A stretch of 63,223 nt of DNA, from contig FR880072.1 of the NCBI GenBank assembly GCA_000435175.1, positions 19,114 to 82,336 on the forward strand. The letters are read 5' to 3'. The position numbers and the translations under genes were made by a program. Positions 49,842-58,351 of the stretch are shown in pieces; the first letter of the stretch is position 1, and the number at the start of each line of letters is the position of its first letter. A model generated the notes under the pieces. That model did not search any database and was not told where the DNA came from. It saw nothing but the letters and a program-made list of their open reading frames with translations. The DNA comes from Clostridium sp. CAG:245 (GTDB taxonomy: Bacteria > Bacillota > Clostridia > TANB77 > CAG-508).

Positions 49842-50180
49842 TTATTTTGTTTCTGCTTTCTTCTCTGCAGCAACTTTTATAGATGTTATTTCAACCTTTG
49901 TGAATGGTTGTCTATGTCCTTGAGTTCTTCTTTCATTTTTCTTAGCTTTGTATCTGTAGATAACTATTTTCTTACCTTTTCCATTAGCTAATACTTTTCC
50001 CTCAACTTTTACACCTTTAACATAAGGAGCTCCAACTTCTACTTTTTTGTCATCAGATACTAAAACAACTTTATCAAAAGAAACTTTCTTTCCTTCTTCA
50101 GCATCTAATTTTTCGAAGAATACAACATCACCTTCTGCTACTTTGTATTGCTTTCCACAACTTTCAATTATTGCGTACAT
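49842..50180 (-). CDS. rplU: 50S ribosomal protein L21
   Basis: A 112-residue L21: MYAIIESCGKQYKVAEGDV at the start, the core FDKVVLVSDDKKVEVG, and KKIVIYRYKAKKNERRTQGHRQP in parts near the end. L21 binds 23S rRNA near domain VI. The frame is open 18 codons upstream, but GGGAGG precedes the Met at 50180. It follows its own leader and promoter; rpmA comes next. Normal length. Confidence 0.95.
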   Translation of the reverse strand: MYAIIESCGKQYKVAEGDVVFFEKLDAEEGKKVSFDKVVLVSDDKKVEVGAPYVKGVKVEGKVLANGKGKKIVIYRYKAKKNERRTQGHRQPFTKVEITSIKVAAEKKAETK

Positions 50181-50288
50181 TAATTGTACACCTCCCTTTA
50201 TATGTATACTCGCTAAGCATAAAATACAAGGCATCTAGCTTATTTTTTATAATCTAGCATTTAGTGGCCCGACTCAGGCGGCTTACAG
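50181..50288 (-). promoter_or_regulatory. L21 leader RNA (putative)
   Basis: About 108 bases between the promoter and rplU. It is GC-rich near its 5' end (GCCGCCTGAGTCGGGCC) and has pairable segments GCTAGAT and AGCTAGATGCC. The position matches the known ribosomal L21 leader of Firmicutes. I recognise it from context and composition, not by a full alignment. Confidence 0.55.
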
Positions 50289-50294
50289 GCTATA

Positions 50295-50323
50295 ATTTTA
50301 TCACATAAATTTATTATTGTCAA
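50295..50323 (-). promoter_or_regulatory. Promoter of rplU-rpmA
   Basis: TTGACA (50318-50323), 17 bases and TAAAAT (50295-50300) on the minus strand. It starts only four bases after the stop of the RNase G gene. Confidence 0.78.
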
Positions 50324-50326
50324 TGT

Positions 50327-51532
50327 TTATAGTTTTTTTCTTGTCATTTCTAATAAATCTAGTTTTGTAAAACCCATTATTTGAGTTTTACTCCTATCTT
50401 TCTTTAATTCTTTGTCTAATAAATTCATTATATTTTTACGGTCTTGTTCTTCTTCCATATCGATGTAATCTATTACGATTATTCCACTTATGTTTCTAAG
50501 CCTTAATTGTTTTGCTATTTCCACTGTTGCTTCTTGATTGACCTTATATATTGTATTTTCCTTGCTTGAATTTTTCTTTCCTGTGAATTTTCCAGAATTT
50601 ATGTCTATGGCTGTTAGTGCTTCTGTTTTATCTATTGTTATAAATCCTCCACATTTTAGCCATATTTTTCTCTCTTTCATTTCTTCTATTTGCCCAGCTA
50701 TATCATGCATTTGGGTTAAATCCTCATTCTCATTTAAAATAACTTCAACATTTTCTTTTCCAATTTTCTTTAAATATTCTAATATTGTTTCACAGGTATT
50801 TTTTGAGTTAACAATTACTCTATCTACATCAGTTTCTAATACACTTACTAAAAACTTTGATATTACATCATAATTTTGGAAAATTAGCTGTGGTCTTTTA
50901 TCTTTCAAATTTTCATTATATGATGCCTTTATCTTTTTCCATATTTCTATTAAATCAGCAACATCTTTTTCTATTTCAGCTTTTTCCTTGCCTTCGGCTG
51001 ATGTTCTTAAAATTAGTCCGTATTTACTGTTTTCATTTAATTCACTTAGTATTTCAGAAGCTAGCTTTTTTAGTCTTGCTCTTTCTTCTTTGTTTTCAAT
51101 CTTTTGAGAAATTGTTATAAAATCTACATTTATCATTAATACAGATAATCTTCCAGTTATGCTAATATGTGTTGATACTCTTGCTCCTTTTAGGTTTTCC
51201 TCACTCTTTTTTACTTGTACAAGTACTGGCATATTTACTTTTAAATAGTCTTTTATTTTATATTTTTCAAGATTTTCGTCTTTATTGCCCGTCACATTAC
51301 TTACCTTTGGTATTACATCTTTTATATGTATAAACGCATTTTTATCTTCTCCAATATCAATAAAAGCCGACTGCATTCCTGGTAAAAGGTCTCTCACAAT
51401 TCCACAATAAATATTTCCTTCATTAGCTTTAATAGATTCGTCATCATCATATTTCTCAATTAACTTACCATTTTCAACTAATGCTATTAAATTACTACCA
51501 TCCTCATTTTTATTAATTATTATATCTTTCAT
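50327..51532 (-). CDS. rng: Ribonuclease G/E family protein, short C-terminus
   Basis: A 401-residue protein with the S1 domain GNIYCGIVRDLLPGMQSAFIDIG and the catalytic DNase I-like core; the Asp motifs AIDINSGKF and IVIDYIDM are intact. It cleaves single-stranded RNA and helps mature 16S rRNA. It stops at FTKLDLLEMTRKKL, just before the place where most members have the zinc-link C-P-x-C. It therefore lacks the zinc link and small domain that give the tetramer. The frame is open six codons upstream at a TTG; the Met at 51532 is preferred. It lies after pth. Confidence 0.88.
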   Translation of the reverse strand: MKDIIINKNEDGSNLIALVENGKLIEKYDDDESIKANEGNIYCGIVRDLLPGMQSAFIDIGEDKNAFIHIKDVIPKVSNVTGNKDENLEKYKIKDYLKVNMPVLVQVKKSEENLKGARVSTHISITGRLSVLMINVDFITISQKIENKEERARLKKLASEILSELNENSKYGLILRTSAEGKEKAEIEKDVADLIEIWKKIKASYNENLKDKRPQLIFQNYDVISKFLVSVLETDVDRVIVNSKNTCETILEYLKKIGKENVEVILNENEDLTQMHDIAGQIEEMKERKIWLKCGGFITIDKTEALTAIDINSGKFTGKKNSSKENTIYKVNQEATVEIAKQLRLRNISGIIVIDYIDMEEEQDRKNIMNLLDKELKKDRSKTQIMGFTKLDLLEMTRKKL

Positions 51533-51546
51533 TTTGTTATATTCCT

Positions 51547-52104
51547 TCAATTCAATCTATTCATTGCATTATCTATTCCGATTTTCAGAATTTCTTCAAC
51601 TGCAACTTCTGCTTTCTCCACACCAATTTCTAGTTTCTTATATTCCTCATCATTAACTCTTCCTATGACATAATCGACTAAATCAGCTATTTTCTCTTGT
51701 TTTCCTGTTCCCACTCTAACACGTGGGAAATCAGTAGTATTTAACTCTCTTACCATGGATTTCATTCCATTGTGTGTCCCGGCTCCACCTTTTTTTCTTA
51801 TTTTCATAGTTCCAGTTTCTATATCTATATCATCAAATATTGTTATTATATCTTTTGCTTCTATCTTATAAAATTTAGCAAACTTTTCCACACATTCTCC
51901 ACTCGCGTTCATAAATGTTTGTGGCTTTAACAATATTACTTTTTCACCTTCAATAACACCTGTTCCAAATAGTCCATTAAATTTTTCTTTTTTTACTTCT
52001 ATTTCGTATTTTGTAGATAATTTATTTATTACATCAAATCCCATGTTGTGTCTTGTTTTAGAATACTCTGGCTCTGGATTTCCAAGCCCCACTATCAAAT
52101 ACAT
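51547..52104 (-). CDS. pth: Peptidyl-tRNA hydrolase
   Basis: A 185-residue enzyme: MYLIVGLGNPEPEYSKTRHN with the catalytic His, LLKPQTFMNASGE and KGGAGTHNGMKSMVREL. It releases peptides from peptidyl-tRNA that drops off ribosomes. The frame is open upstream, but GAGGG precedes the Met at 52104. It is 14 bases upstream of rng in the same direction. Its promoter region is back to back with that of era. Confidence 0.96.
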   Translation of the reverse strand: MYLIVGLGNPEPEYSKTRHNMGFDVINKLSTKYEIEVKKEKFNGLFGTGVIEGEKVILLKPQTFMNASGECVEKFAKFYKIEAKDIITIFDDIDIETGTMKIRKKGGAGTHNGMKSMVRELNTTDFPRVRVGTGKQEKIADLVDYVIGRVNDEEYKKLEIGVEKAEVAVEEILKIGIDNAMNRLN

Positions 52105-52153
52105 AGTTTTCCCTCTTCTTTTAAAAATTTCACTTGATAGTATAGCATAAATT

Positions 52154-52182
52154 TTGACACATTGCAAAAAATATTATATAAT
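52154..52182 (+). promoter_or_regulatory. Consensus promoter of era-yqzL-recO
   Basis: TTGACA (52154-52159), exactly 17 bases and TATAAT (52177-52182), both perfect, 29 bases before era. Confidence 0.85.
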
Positions 52183-52211
52183 TCCAATAGATTATTTTTA
52201 TGGAGTAAATT

Positions 52212-53120
52212 ATGGAAAATTCAAATTTTAAATCTGGCTTTGTTTCTATGTTAGGCAGAACAAATGTTGGAAAATCTAGTATTATAAATGCCTTAGTCGG
52301 CGAAAAGGTTGCAGCGGTTGCAAACAAAACTCAGACTACAAGAACTGCAATTAGGGCAATTGTAAATCGTCCTAATTCACAAATTATTTTTGTAGACACA
52401 CCTGGAATACATAAACCAAAATCTAAGCTCGGAAACGTAATGGTGGAAACTGCTTTTGGAGCCTCTTTGGATGTTGATATAATTGTTTTTGTTATTGATG
52501 CAACTTCTGAGGAAATTGGCAGAGGTGACCGAATTATATTAGACAAGATAATAGAATCTAAGAAAAAATGTATTCTTGTAATTAACAAAATTGATTTAGT
52601 TGATAAAGCTCAAATTGCAAAATTAATCGAGCTATATTCTAACGAATATAATTTTCAAGCTGTTATTCCTATTTCTGTTACTAAAAATAAAAACTTAGAT
52701 GTTTTGTTAGATGAAATTGAAGCTCACCTAAAACCAGGTCCTGCATATTATGATACTGAGGAATATACTGACCAAACCTTGAGACAACTTGCAGAAGAGA
52801 CCATAAGAGAAAAAGCTTTGAAACTTTTGAATGATGAAGTTCCTCATGGAATTTACGTTGAAACAGATAAAATGAAATTTAGGAAAACTAAGACTGGCGA
52901 AGGAATTTATGACGTTTCTGCAACTATATATTGTTTAAGAAATTCACATAAAGGAATCATCATCGGAAAAAACGGACAAATGCTTAAAAAGATTGGAACA
53001 TATGCAAGAGAAGACTTAGAGAAAATGCTGGATACTAAAATAAACTTGCAGTTGTGGGTTAAAGTTAGAAAAGATTGGCTAAATGACACAGCACTTGTTA
53101 AGAAATTTAAATTACAATAA
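52212..53120 (+). CDS. era: GTPase Era
   Basis: A 302-residue protein. The G motifs are GRTNVGKSS (usually GRPNVGKSS), VDTPGIHKPK and NKIDLV. The C-terminal KH domain includes GIIIGKNGQMLKKIG. Era binds the 3' end of 16S rRNA in 30S maturation. The order era-yqzL-recO is conserved in Firmicutes. Pro to Thr in the first motif is mild. The binding site is weak (GGAG), 6-8 bases before the ATG. Confidence 0.96.
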   Translation: MENSNFKSGFVSMLGRTNVGKSSIINALVGEKVAAVANKTQTTRTAIRAIVNRPNSQIIFVDTPGIHKPKSKLGNVMVETAFGASLDVDIIVFVIDATSEEIGRGDRIILDKIIESKKKCILVINKIDLVDKAQIAKLIELYSNEYNFQAVIPISVTKNKNLDVLLDEIEAHLKPGPAYYDTEEYTDQTLRQLAEETIREKALKLLNDEVPHGIYVETDKMKFRKTKTGEGIYDVSATIYCLRNSHKGIIIGKNGQMLKKIGTYAREDLEKMLDTKINLQLWVKVRKDWLNDTALVKKFKLQ

Positions 53121-53195
53121 TTTTTAGTATAAAAAGCTAAAATTAGCAAAAGATAAAATTAGCTAGTATATTTGTTATACATTAGGAGGAGTCAT

Positions 53196-53381
53196 ATGAT
53201 AAAAAAATTAGCATGGAATACTTTTAAAAACACTGGTAATATCAATACTTTTTTGGAATTAATGGAAGTAGAAAATGTTGAAAAAGATTTACAAAAAAAC
53301 GCGCTTAATAATCAAATAAATTACGAGAAGGATATTTATGGGAATAATAAAGACAAAAGGAATAATTCTTTTAGAAAGTAA
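53196..53381 (+). CDS. yqzL: YqzL-like small protein
   Basis: A 61-residue protein whose start MIKKLAWNTFKNTGNINTFL matches the small YqzL family, always found between era and recO in Firmicutes. The second half is Asn- and Lys-rich and not conserved. The function is unknown. AGGAGG precedes the ATG at 53196. It overlaps recO by 44 bases in another frame, so the two are likely coupled. Confidence 0.85.
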   Translation: MIKKLAWNTFKNTGNINTFLELMEVENVEKDLQKNALNNQINYEKDIYGNNKDKRNNSFRK

Positions 53382-54066
53382 CATGGGAGATTTTGATAAA
53401 ATGGTATCAATTTTAACTCCTGATATTGGTAAAATTGGTTGTGCTGCAAAGGGGGCTAGAAAACCTAAGAGTCCTCTTATGGCTGGCACCCAATTTTTAA
53501 GTTTTAGCGACTTAGTTGTATATAGTGGTGTAAATTCTTATAATCTAAACTCATGCGAGCCTATCGAAGTTTTTTACAATATTCGTAAAGATTTAGACAA
53601 GCTAACATATGCTTCTTTTATTTCAAGGCTTGTATATGATGTTACTGACGAAAACCAATACACGTATAAGATACTTCAATTGTTATTAAATACATTATAT
53701 ATAATCTCAGAAACAGACGTTGACAAAGATTTTATACTGTCTGTTTTCGAATTGCGTCTTATGGTATTACTAGGTTATTCTCCAAGACTCGGAAAATGTG
53801 TAAGCTGTGGCTCTCCAGAAAATATCTGCTATTTTAGCATAGCTCACAGTGGCTTTTTATGTAACAACTGTGGAAGAGTGGATAAATCTGCAATTCAAAT
53901 TACTAAAGATACTTTCGATGCTCTAAAATATATATGCACCGCACCTGCAAAAAAAATATATTCATTCAATGTATCTGATGAATCAAAAAGAGAACTGCAA
54001 ATAATTAGCAGTTTGTATTTAAATAAGAATTTAGATAAAGATTATAAATTTGAGAAGCTATTTTAG
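53338..54066 (+). CDS. recO: DNA repair protein RecO
   Basis: A 242-residue protein: N-terminal OB fold GIIKTKGIILLESNMGDFDK and IGKIGCAAKGARKPKSPL, helical middle, and a zinc finger CVSCGSPENICYF with CNNCGR. RecO loads RecA onto SSB-coated gaps with RecR. The ATG is inside yqzL, with GAGAAGGA upstream. The last nine bases overlap the end of the convergent Nudix gene. Normal length. Confidence 0.95.
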   Translation: MGIIKTKGIILLESNMGDFDKMVSILTPDIGKIGCAAKGARKPKSPLMAGTQFLSFSDLVVYSGVNSYNLNSCEPIEVFYNIRKDLDKLTYASFISRLVYDVTDENQYTYKILQLLLNTLYIISETDVDKDFILSVFELRLMVLLGYSPRLGKCVSCGSPENICYFSIAHSGFLCNNCGRVDKSAIQITKDTFDALKYICTAPAKKIYSFNVSDESKRELQIISSLYLNKNLDKDYKFEKLF

Positions 54067-54573
54067 CATTTTTCCCTTCATATATACATCATAATAATTT
54101 TTCAATAAGTTATATGATGGATTTATGGTTGGTACAATTTCTTTATTTTCTATCATCTTGTCAAATTCTTCAAAAGTTACATTTTTAATATTGGCTACCT
54201 CTTCATCTTGCAATATTATTTTATCTTTTGAAAATATTCTTTGTACTAACCATATATCAACTATATCTTTTACCCTTGTATAACTTCCTATATATGTTAT
54301 CTCTTCATCTTGTATATCTAATCCTAACTCTTCTTTCGTTTCTCTTTTTACAGCTTCTAAGCTGGTCTCACCACTTATAACGCCTCCACCTGATTGTTCC
54401 CATAATCCGGGAAATATCTTCTTTTCATTAGAACGTTGCTGAATCCATAATTTATTGTCTTCAAGAAGCCAAACATGGACTGAAATGCTATATTCATTTT
54501 TTTCCAATTTACCTCTTTCTCTTATATTTTCTAATTTTTCTCTTCTTTTATTAAAAATATCAACATTCTCCAT
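54058..54573 (-). CDS. Nudix hydrolase (IPP isomerase/MutT-like)
   Basis: A 171-residue protein with a full Nudix box, GGGVISGETSLEAVKRETKEELG, read in two parts (GGGVISGE and REtKEELG). The N-terminal part (YSISVHVWLLEDNKLWIQQRS) and GLWEQSGGG are like the YfcD/isopentenyl-diphosphate isomerase-like Nudix group. It hydrolyses a nucleoside or prenyl diphosphate; the substrate is unknown. GGAGGTGG precedes the Met at 54573. It converges on recO with a 9-base overlap. Confidence 0.88.
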   Translation of the reverse strand: MENVDIFNKRREKLENIRERGKLEKNEYSISVHVWLLEDNKLWIQQRSNEKKIFPGLWEQSGGGVISGETSLEAVKRETKEELGLDIQDEEITYIGSYTRVKDIVDIWLVQRIFSKDKIILQDEEVANIKNVTFEEFDKMIENKEIVPTINPSYNLLKNYYDVYMKGKMLK

Positions 54574-54656
54574 TTCCACCTCCATAATTTATAATAATAA
54601 TTTATTCCACATACAGTATATCATATTTTTATTTACAAAGCTATTAAAGTTTACCA

Positions 54657-54697
54657 AAAAAATAATTCGTATTACTAAATAACACGAATTATTTTTT
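54657..54697 (-). terminator. Terminator of the YerB-like gene
   Basis: ATAATTCGT and ACGAATTAT pair around 13 bases, flanked by A and T runs, directly after the stop at 54700. Confidence 0.85.
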
Positions 54698-54699
54698 CT

Positions 54700-55779
54700 T
54701 TAATCAACATCCTCTGTTACGGTTTCCTCTGCCCCTTCTATTGTTACTTTTGCATTTATTGGGCATATTTGAACATATGTATTTCCGTCATTTACTTTTA
54801 TTTCGTTTCCATCTAGGTCTTTATACACAGTTTGTGCACTTCTTGAAGTCTTTTCACAGGTAATTTTTATTGCTTTACCATTTGTAATATAGTATCCATT
54901 TAATGTTCCAATATTTGATAATGTTTGTCTGTCTTTGTTTTCTCCATCATTCAATACTGAATTTTTTGCAAATGTTATTATTATATTTTTTGTTGTTATA
55001 TTTTCTCCTGTACTCCAATCAGTTTCTTTTACGCCTTTTGAGTATCTTTGATATCTCTTTGTTGTAGCATCATATGTATATTCTACATCGTTTGAATAAG
55101 AATATGGAATAGTTATTTTTTCTGCACTCTGACCATCTGTTAGTTCAACTTCATCTGTTACATATTTTAATACACTTTCTTTTGTAGATGTTGTTTTGTA
55201 ACCTTTACGTTCTGCTATTGATAAAATTTTTGCTGTGCTTGTTGCTACATTATGTGGCGCTCTCTTATCTTTTACTCTCCAGAAAGAACTCTCGCTTTCT
55301 GAAATTCCGTTTATGTTATTTACCCCCAAATTAGAAATGTCATATTGTGCTTGTGGGCTCCAACCGTAATGAACATATATTGCATCATTTTCTAGGGCAT
55401 AATCTAAGAAATAATGTCTTGAACTTCTTACAGGTCCAATTTTTTCTAGGTTTTGTCCTTTAAATAATGCCATTAGTCTACTTTCTCCACCTTCAACAAT
55501 AATTTCATAAACCATATATGCATTATTTAGTCCGCCCTGTGGTAATGCTGCTTTATGATTATCTATCATAACTGCTATTGGCCTCTCATCACCCTTAAAA
55601 GTTTGAACTGTTTTTATTTCAACTTCTAATGGTGGTTCTTCAACTGTATTCTGTGGTTCTTCATCGTTACTTGCTACATTTTGAGATTTATCTCTATAAA
55701 ATTTATAGGCAATTATTCCTCCGCATAATATAACGATTATTATTAAAATTACTACAAGTATTCTAGTTTTATTATTCAT
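54700..55779 (-). CDS. Membrane-anchored DUF3048 protein (YerB-like)
   Basis: A 359-residue protein with an N-terminal membrane helix (residues 6-26) and a DUF3048 domain: RPIAVMIDNHKAALPQGGLN, VEGGESRLMALFKG, GPVRSSRHYFLDYA and VYVHYGWSPQAQYDI. The C-terminal third (from ITTKNIIITFAKN) is the partner domain usual in this family. Bacillus YerB is a lipoprotein of unknown function. There is no lipobox Cys here, though a Cys lies inside the helix. Last gene of the group ending at the terminator. Confidence 0.9.
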   Translation of the reverse strand: MNNKTRILVVILIIIVILCGGIIAYKFYRDKSQNVASNDEEPQNTVEEPPLEVEIKTVQTFKGDERPIAVMIDNHKAALPQGGLNNAYMVYEIIVEGGESRLMALFKGQNLEKIGPVRSSRHYFLDYALENDAIYVHYGWSPQAQYDISNLGVNNINGISESESSFWRVKDKRAPHNVATSTAKILSIAERKGYKTTSTKESVLKYVTDEVELTDGQSAEKITIPYSYSNDVEYTYDATTKRYQRYSKGVKETDWSTGENITTKNIIITFAKNSVLNDGENKDRQTLSNIGTLNGYYITNGKAIKITCEKTSRSAQTVYKDLDGNEIKVNDGNTYVQICPINAKVTIEGAEETVTEDVD

Positions 55780-55836
55780 ACTTTATACTCCTTGTTTGCT
55801 ATATTTATAAAATTCGAACATTAAGCTCTTTCTTTT

Positions 55837-56589
55837 TTATTGAATTTTAAATATTGTTAATCCATAAATTAACAGTACTATTAAAACTCCCATACATGCT
55901 CCAAAAACGATTTCCGCTTTGGTTCTAGCATTACTTCCAACTCTATTTTCAACAACTAGTATTGATAAAATTAATGCAAGTGTGAATGTTACTATATCTT
56001 TGCTGTTTAGCCAAATTGCTGTTAGTGCTGCAAATGCTATTGCAGATTGACCACTTGGAACAAATCCCTCTTTTACAAGTTCTCCCCTCTCAGTTTTCTT
56101 TGAGCAACCTGCTTTCATAGAGATTACTGCTATTACAACCAACATAATCGCAACAAAAGCAAGATGCATTGGTGACTTTACCATATTATTAAATATGCTA
56201 TCACTAATAGCCTTTAAATTTTCTTCTTTAAAAAATATAAAATATCCAACCACTAAAGCATTGCATGCTGCCAACACAACCGCTCCGGCTGCAACATCTT
56301 TTGAAATTTTTGCCTTTGGATGATAAACATCTACAAACAAATCAACCACAGTTTCTATCGCAGTGTTTATCAATTCTGCAAATATAACCATAAAAACTGC
56401 AAATAGCAAACATAAAAATTCTGCCGTATTTAGTCCATAAAATAAAGATAACACCATTACTATAACGGCTAGCACAAGCTGAATTCTAATATTTCGTTGA
56501 GTTGTCGCCGAGTAAATTATTCCGTTTGTTGCATTTTCCCAGGCTTCAAAAAAGTTGTCGTTTTTCATTTTATGATCGTCTTTTTTCAT
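55837..56589 (-). CDS. dgkA: Diacylglycerol/undecaprenol kinase DgkA fused to a degenerate PAP2-like domain
   Basis: A 250-residue membrane protein. Residues 8-125 are DgkA: FEAWENATNGIIYS and the kinase signature AELINTAIETVVDLFVD. Residues 140-248 resemble a PAP2 phosphatase, but the active site PSGHS reads PSGQS and the later S-R-x5-H reads NRVGSNARTK, so the two catalytic His are missing. DgkA phosphorylates undecaprenol in Gram-positives; the second half is probably not a phosphatase any more. It follows ybeY by 12 bases, as in many Firmicutes. Confidence 0.9.
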   Translation of the reverse strand: MKKDDHKMKNDNFFEAWENATNGIIYSATTQRNIRIQLVLAVIVMVLSLFYGLNTAEFLCLLFAVFMVIFAELINTAIETVVDLFVDVYHPKAKISKDVAAGAVVLAACNALVVGYFIFFKEENLKAISDSIFNNMVKSPMHLAFVAIMLVVIAVISMKAGCSKKTERGELVKEGFVPSGQSAIAFAALTAIWLNSKDIVTFTLALILSILVVENRVGSNARTKAEIVFGACMGVLIVLLIYGLTIFKIQ

Positions 56590-56601
56590 ATTACTTCCCT
56601 A

Positions 56602-57087
56602 CTATCTTGTTATATTTAATTTACTTAAAACATACTCTTCTTTTGGTCTCATTATAGCTTTATCTTCTTCTTTTATATGATCATATCCCATTACATGATA
56701 AAATCCATGTACTACCATATAGGCAAGCTCTCTTTCTACACTATGACCATACTCATTTGCTTGTTCTATAACTCTTGGAATAGAAATCATTATATCCCCT
56801 AAAACATCTTCAACAATTTCTTTTTTTGTTTGGCTTTCTTCTACTAATTTATCAAGTTCCTCTTTTTGAAACATTGGAAAAGATAGCACATCTGTCTCTT
56901 TATCAATTTCTCTATAATGCTTATTTGTTGCTCTTATTGTTTCTGGATTTGTTAATATAACATTTAAATATAGATTTGTGTTCATAAGCTTTTCTGTTTC
57001 AAAACAAGTTTGAACAACCTTTTGAATTATTTTTTTGTATTCATCATTTTCTTCTATTTCAAAGAAATCTATTTGTACAATTTCCAA
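56602..57087 (-). CDS. ybeY: Endoribonuclease YbeY
   Basis: A 161-residue protein with the metal motif HGFYHVMGYDH (H-x3-H-x5-H), and the earlier TNKHYREIDKETDVLSFP typical of the family. YbeY matures 16S rRNA 3' ends and takes part in ribosome quality control. Normal length. It lies between the unknown 410-residue gene and dgkA. In most Firmicutes a phoH gene comes before it; here that slot is taken by the unknown gene. Confidence 0.94.
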   Translation of the reverse strand: MEIVQIDFFEIEENDEYKKIIQKVVQTCFETEKLMNTNLYLNVILTNPETIRATNKHYREIDKETDVLSFPMFQKEELDKLVEESQTKKEIVEDVLGDIMISIPRVIEQANEYGHSVERELAYMVVHGFYHVMGYDHIKEEDKAIMRPKEEYVLSKLNITR

Positions 57088-57105
57088 AATATTACCTCTT
57101 TTACT

Positions 57106-58338
57106 TTATATTACTACTTTATCTAAAACTTTTTCTGTTTCAGCTTCTACTTTTTTGTAGCATCCTTCCGATGTACAGCTGTTTTTCAATTCTTTCATTG
57201 CACCTAGTGCAACTAGTTTTCTCTTGTAAAATTTAATTATTCTAAAATATCTATTATAATTTTTGTACACTTCTTTTAGTTCTCTTTTTAAGAATAATAT
57301 TTCTTTATTCTTTGAATATTCCATGTAACTCTTTTCTCTTAGTTCATTAACTTTCTTATATTCAGCATAAAACTTTTTGTATTCTTCCCTATCAGAAGGT
57401 TTGTCCCAATAAATTTTTGTAGATAAAAGCCTTAAATTGTAATCATCTATAATGTTGATTAACAATCCATAAGCTTTTTCTTGCTTTCTAATAACTTTTG
57501 TGTCCATTATTAAAGTTCTTGCATCTACTAAAAGTTTTTCATAACATTGTTCTGCAATTACAAGTGGCAAACTATGTGTAAATAATTTTCTGCTTATTCC
57601 AAGTAATATCATATTTTTTTCAATTACATCATTTTGATCAAGTTTGCCAACTGTAAATCTTTCGAAGTTTTCATAGTCTGATAATATTTCTTTATAAATT
57701 TTATTATCAGGTTCTTCTTTCATTTTTATTGGTAAAATATCTGTTATATATTCTTCAACTGTTCCAAAGATTTTATTATAAATTTCATCTTTTTCTCTTG
57801 GTTGTAAATCATCAGATAATTTTATTGAATAATTTTTCAATAATTTTTTATATAAAGCTTCCATTCTACTAGCATAAAAATGCTCATATCTATCTGTAAG
57901 TTTTTCTTTATTTAATTCTTTTACCGTGTCATAATCCAACTGTATTAAGAATATTTGCTTTCTGTATTTATACTCCAAATATTCAGTATCTTTTAAGTGA
58001 ATTACCATGTAATACTTAGACAATGCTTCTCTTTCGAAACCTGTTGCTGTATCATTTTTTACTTTTTTGTAAACATTATCCATCATGTGTTTATCTATTG
58101 CTTCAAGATAAAGAGAAAACATATCCTCATATTTTTTCTCTACTTCATCCTTTTTGTCTGCTTCTACATTTTCACTATTTGTGTAATTTTCATAAGCTTT
58201 TAAAACATTGTTCCTCTTTATAGAAATTAACATTCCATTAATTCCTATCTTTGTTGGTATTAATAGTTTTGTGATAGTATTTGTTAATTTAGTAAAAAAC
58301 TTTTTATCTGAGTAAACTCTAAGACTTTTTTCTTCCAT
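57106..58338 (-). CDS. Cytoplasmic helical protein of unknown function in the yqfCD-ybeY operon
   Basis: A 410-residue protein I do not recognise. It is almost entirely helical and rich in Lys, Glu and Tyr, with no signal peptide. An N-terminal patch (FFTKLTNTITKLLIPTKIGI) is amphipathic. Two Cys lie in CTSEGC near residue 388. It sits between yqfD and ybeY, where Bacillus has phoH. AAAGG precedes the Met at 58338. By position it could have a sporulation or RNA-related role, but that is only inference. Confidence 0.78.
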   Translation of the reverse strand: MEEKSLRVYSDKKFFTKLTNTITKLLIPTKIGINGMLISIKRNNVLKAYENYTNSENVEADKKDEVEKKYEDMFSLYLEAIDKHMMDNVYKKVKNDTATGFEREALSKYYMVIHLKDTEYLEYKYRKQIFLIQLDYDTVKELNKEKLTDRYEHFYASRMEALYKKLLKNYSIKLSDDLQPREKDEIYNKIFGTVEEYITDILPIKMKEEPDNKIYKEILSDYENFERFTVGKLDQNDVIEKNMILLGISRKLFTHSLPLVIAEQCYEKLLVDARTLIMDTKVIRKQEKAYGLLINIIDDYNLRLLSTKIYWDKPSDREEYKKFYAEYKKVNELREKSYMEYSKNKEILFLKRELKEVYKNYNRYFRIIKFYKRKLVALGAMKELKNSCTSEGCYKKVEAETEKVLDKVVI

Positions 58339-58351
58339 ATCTCTCATCCTT

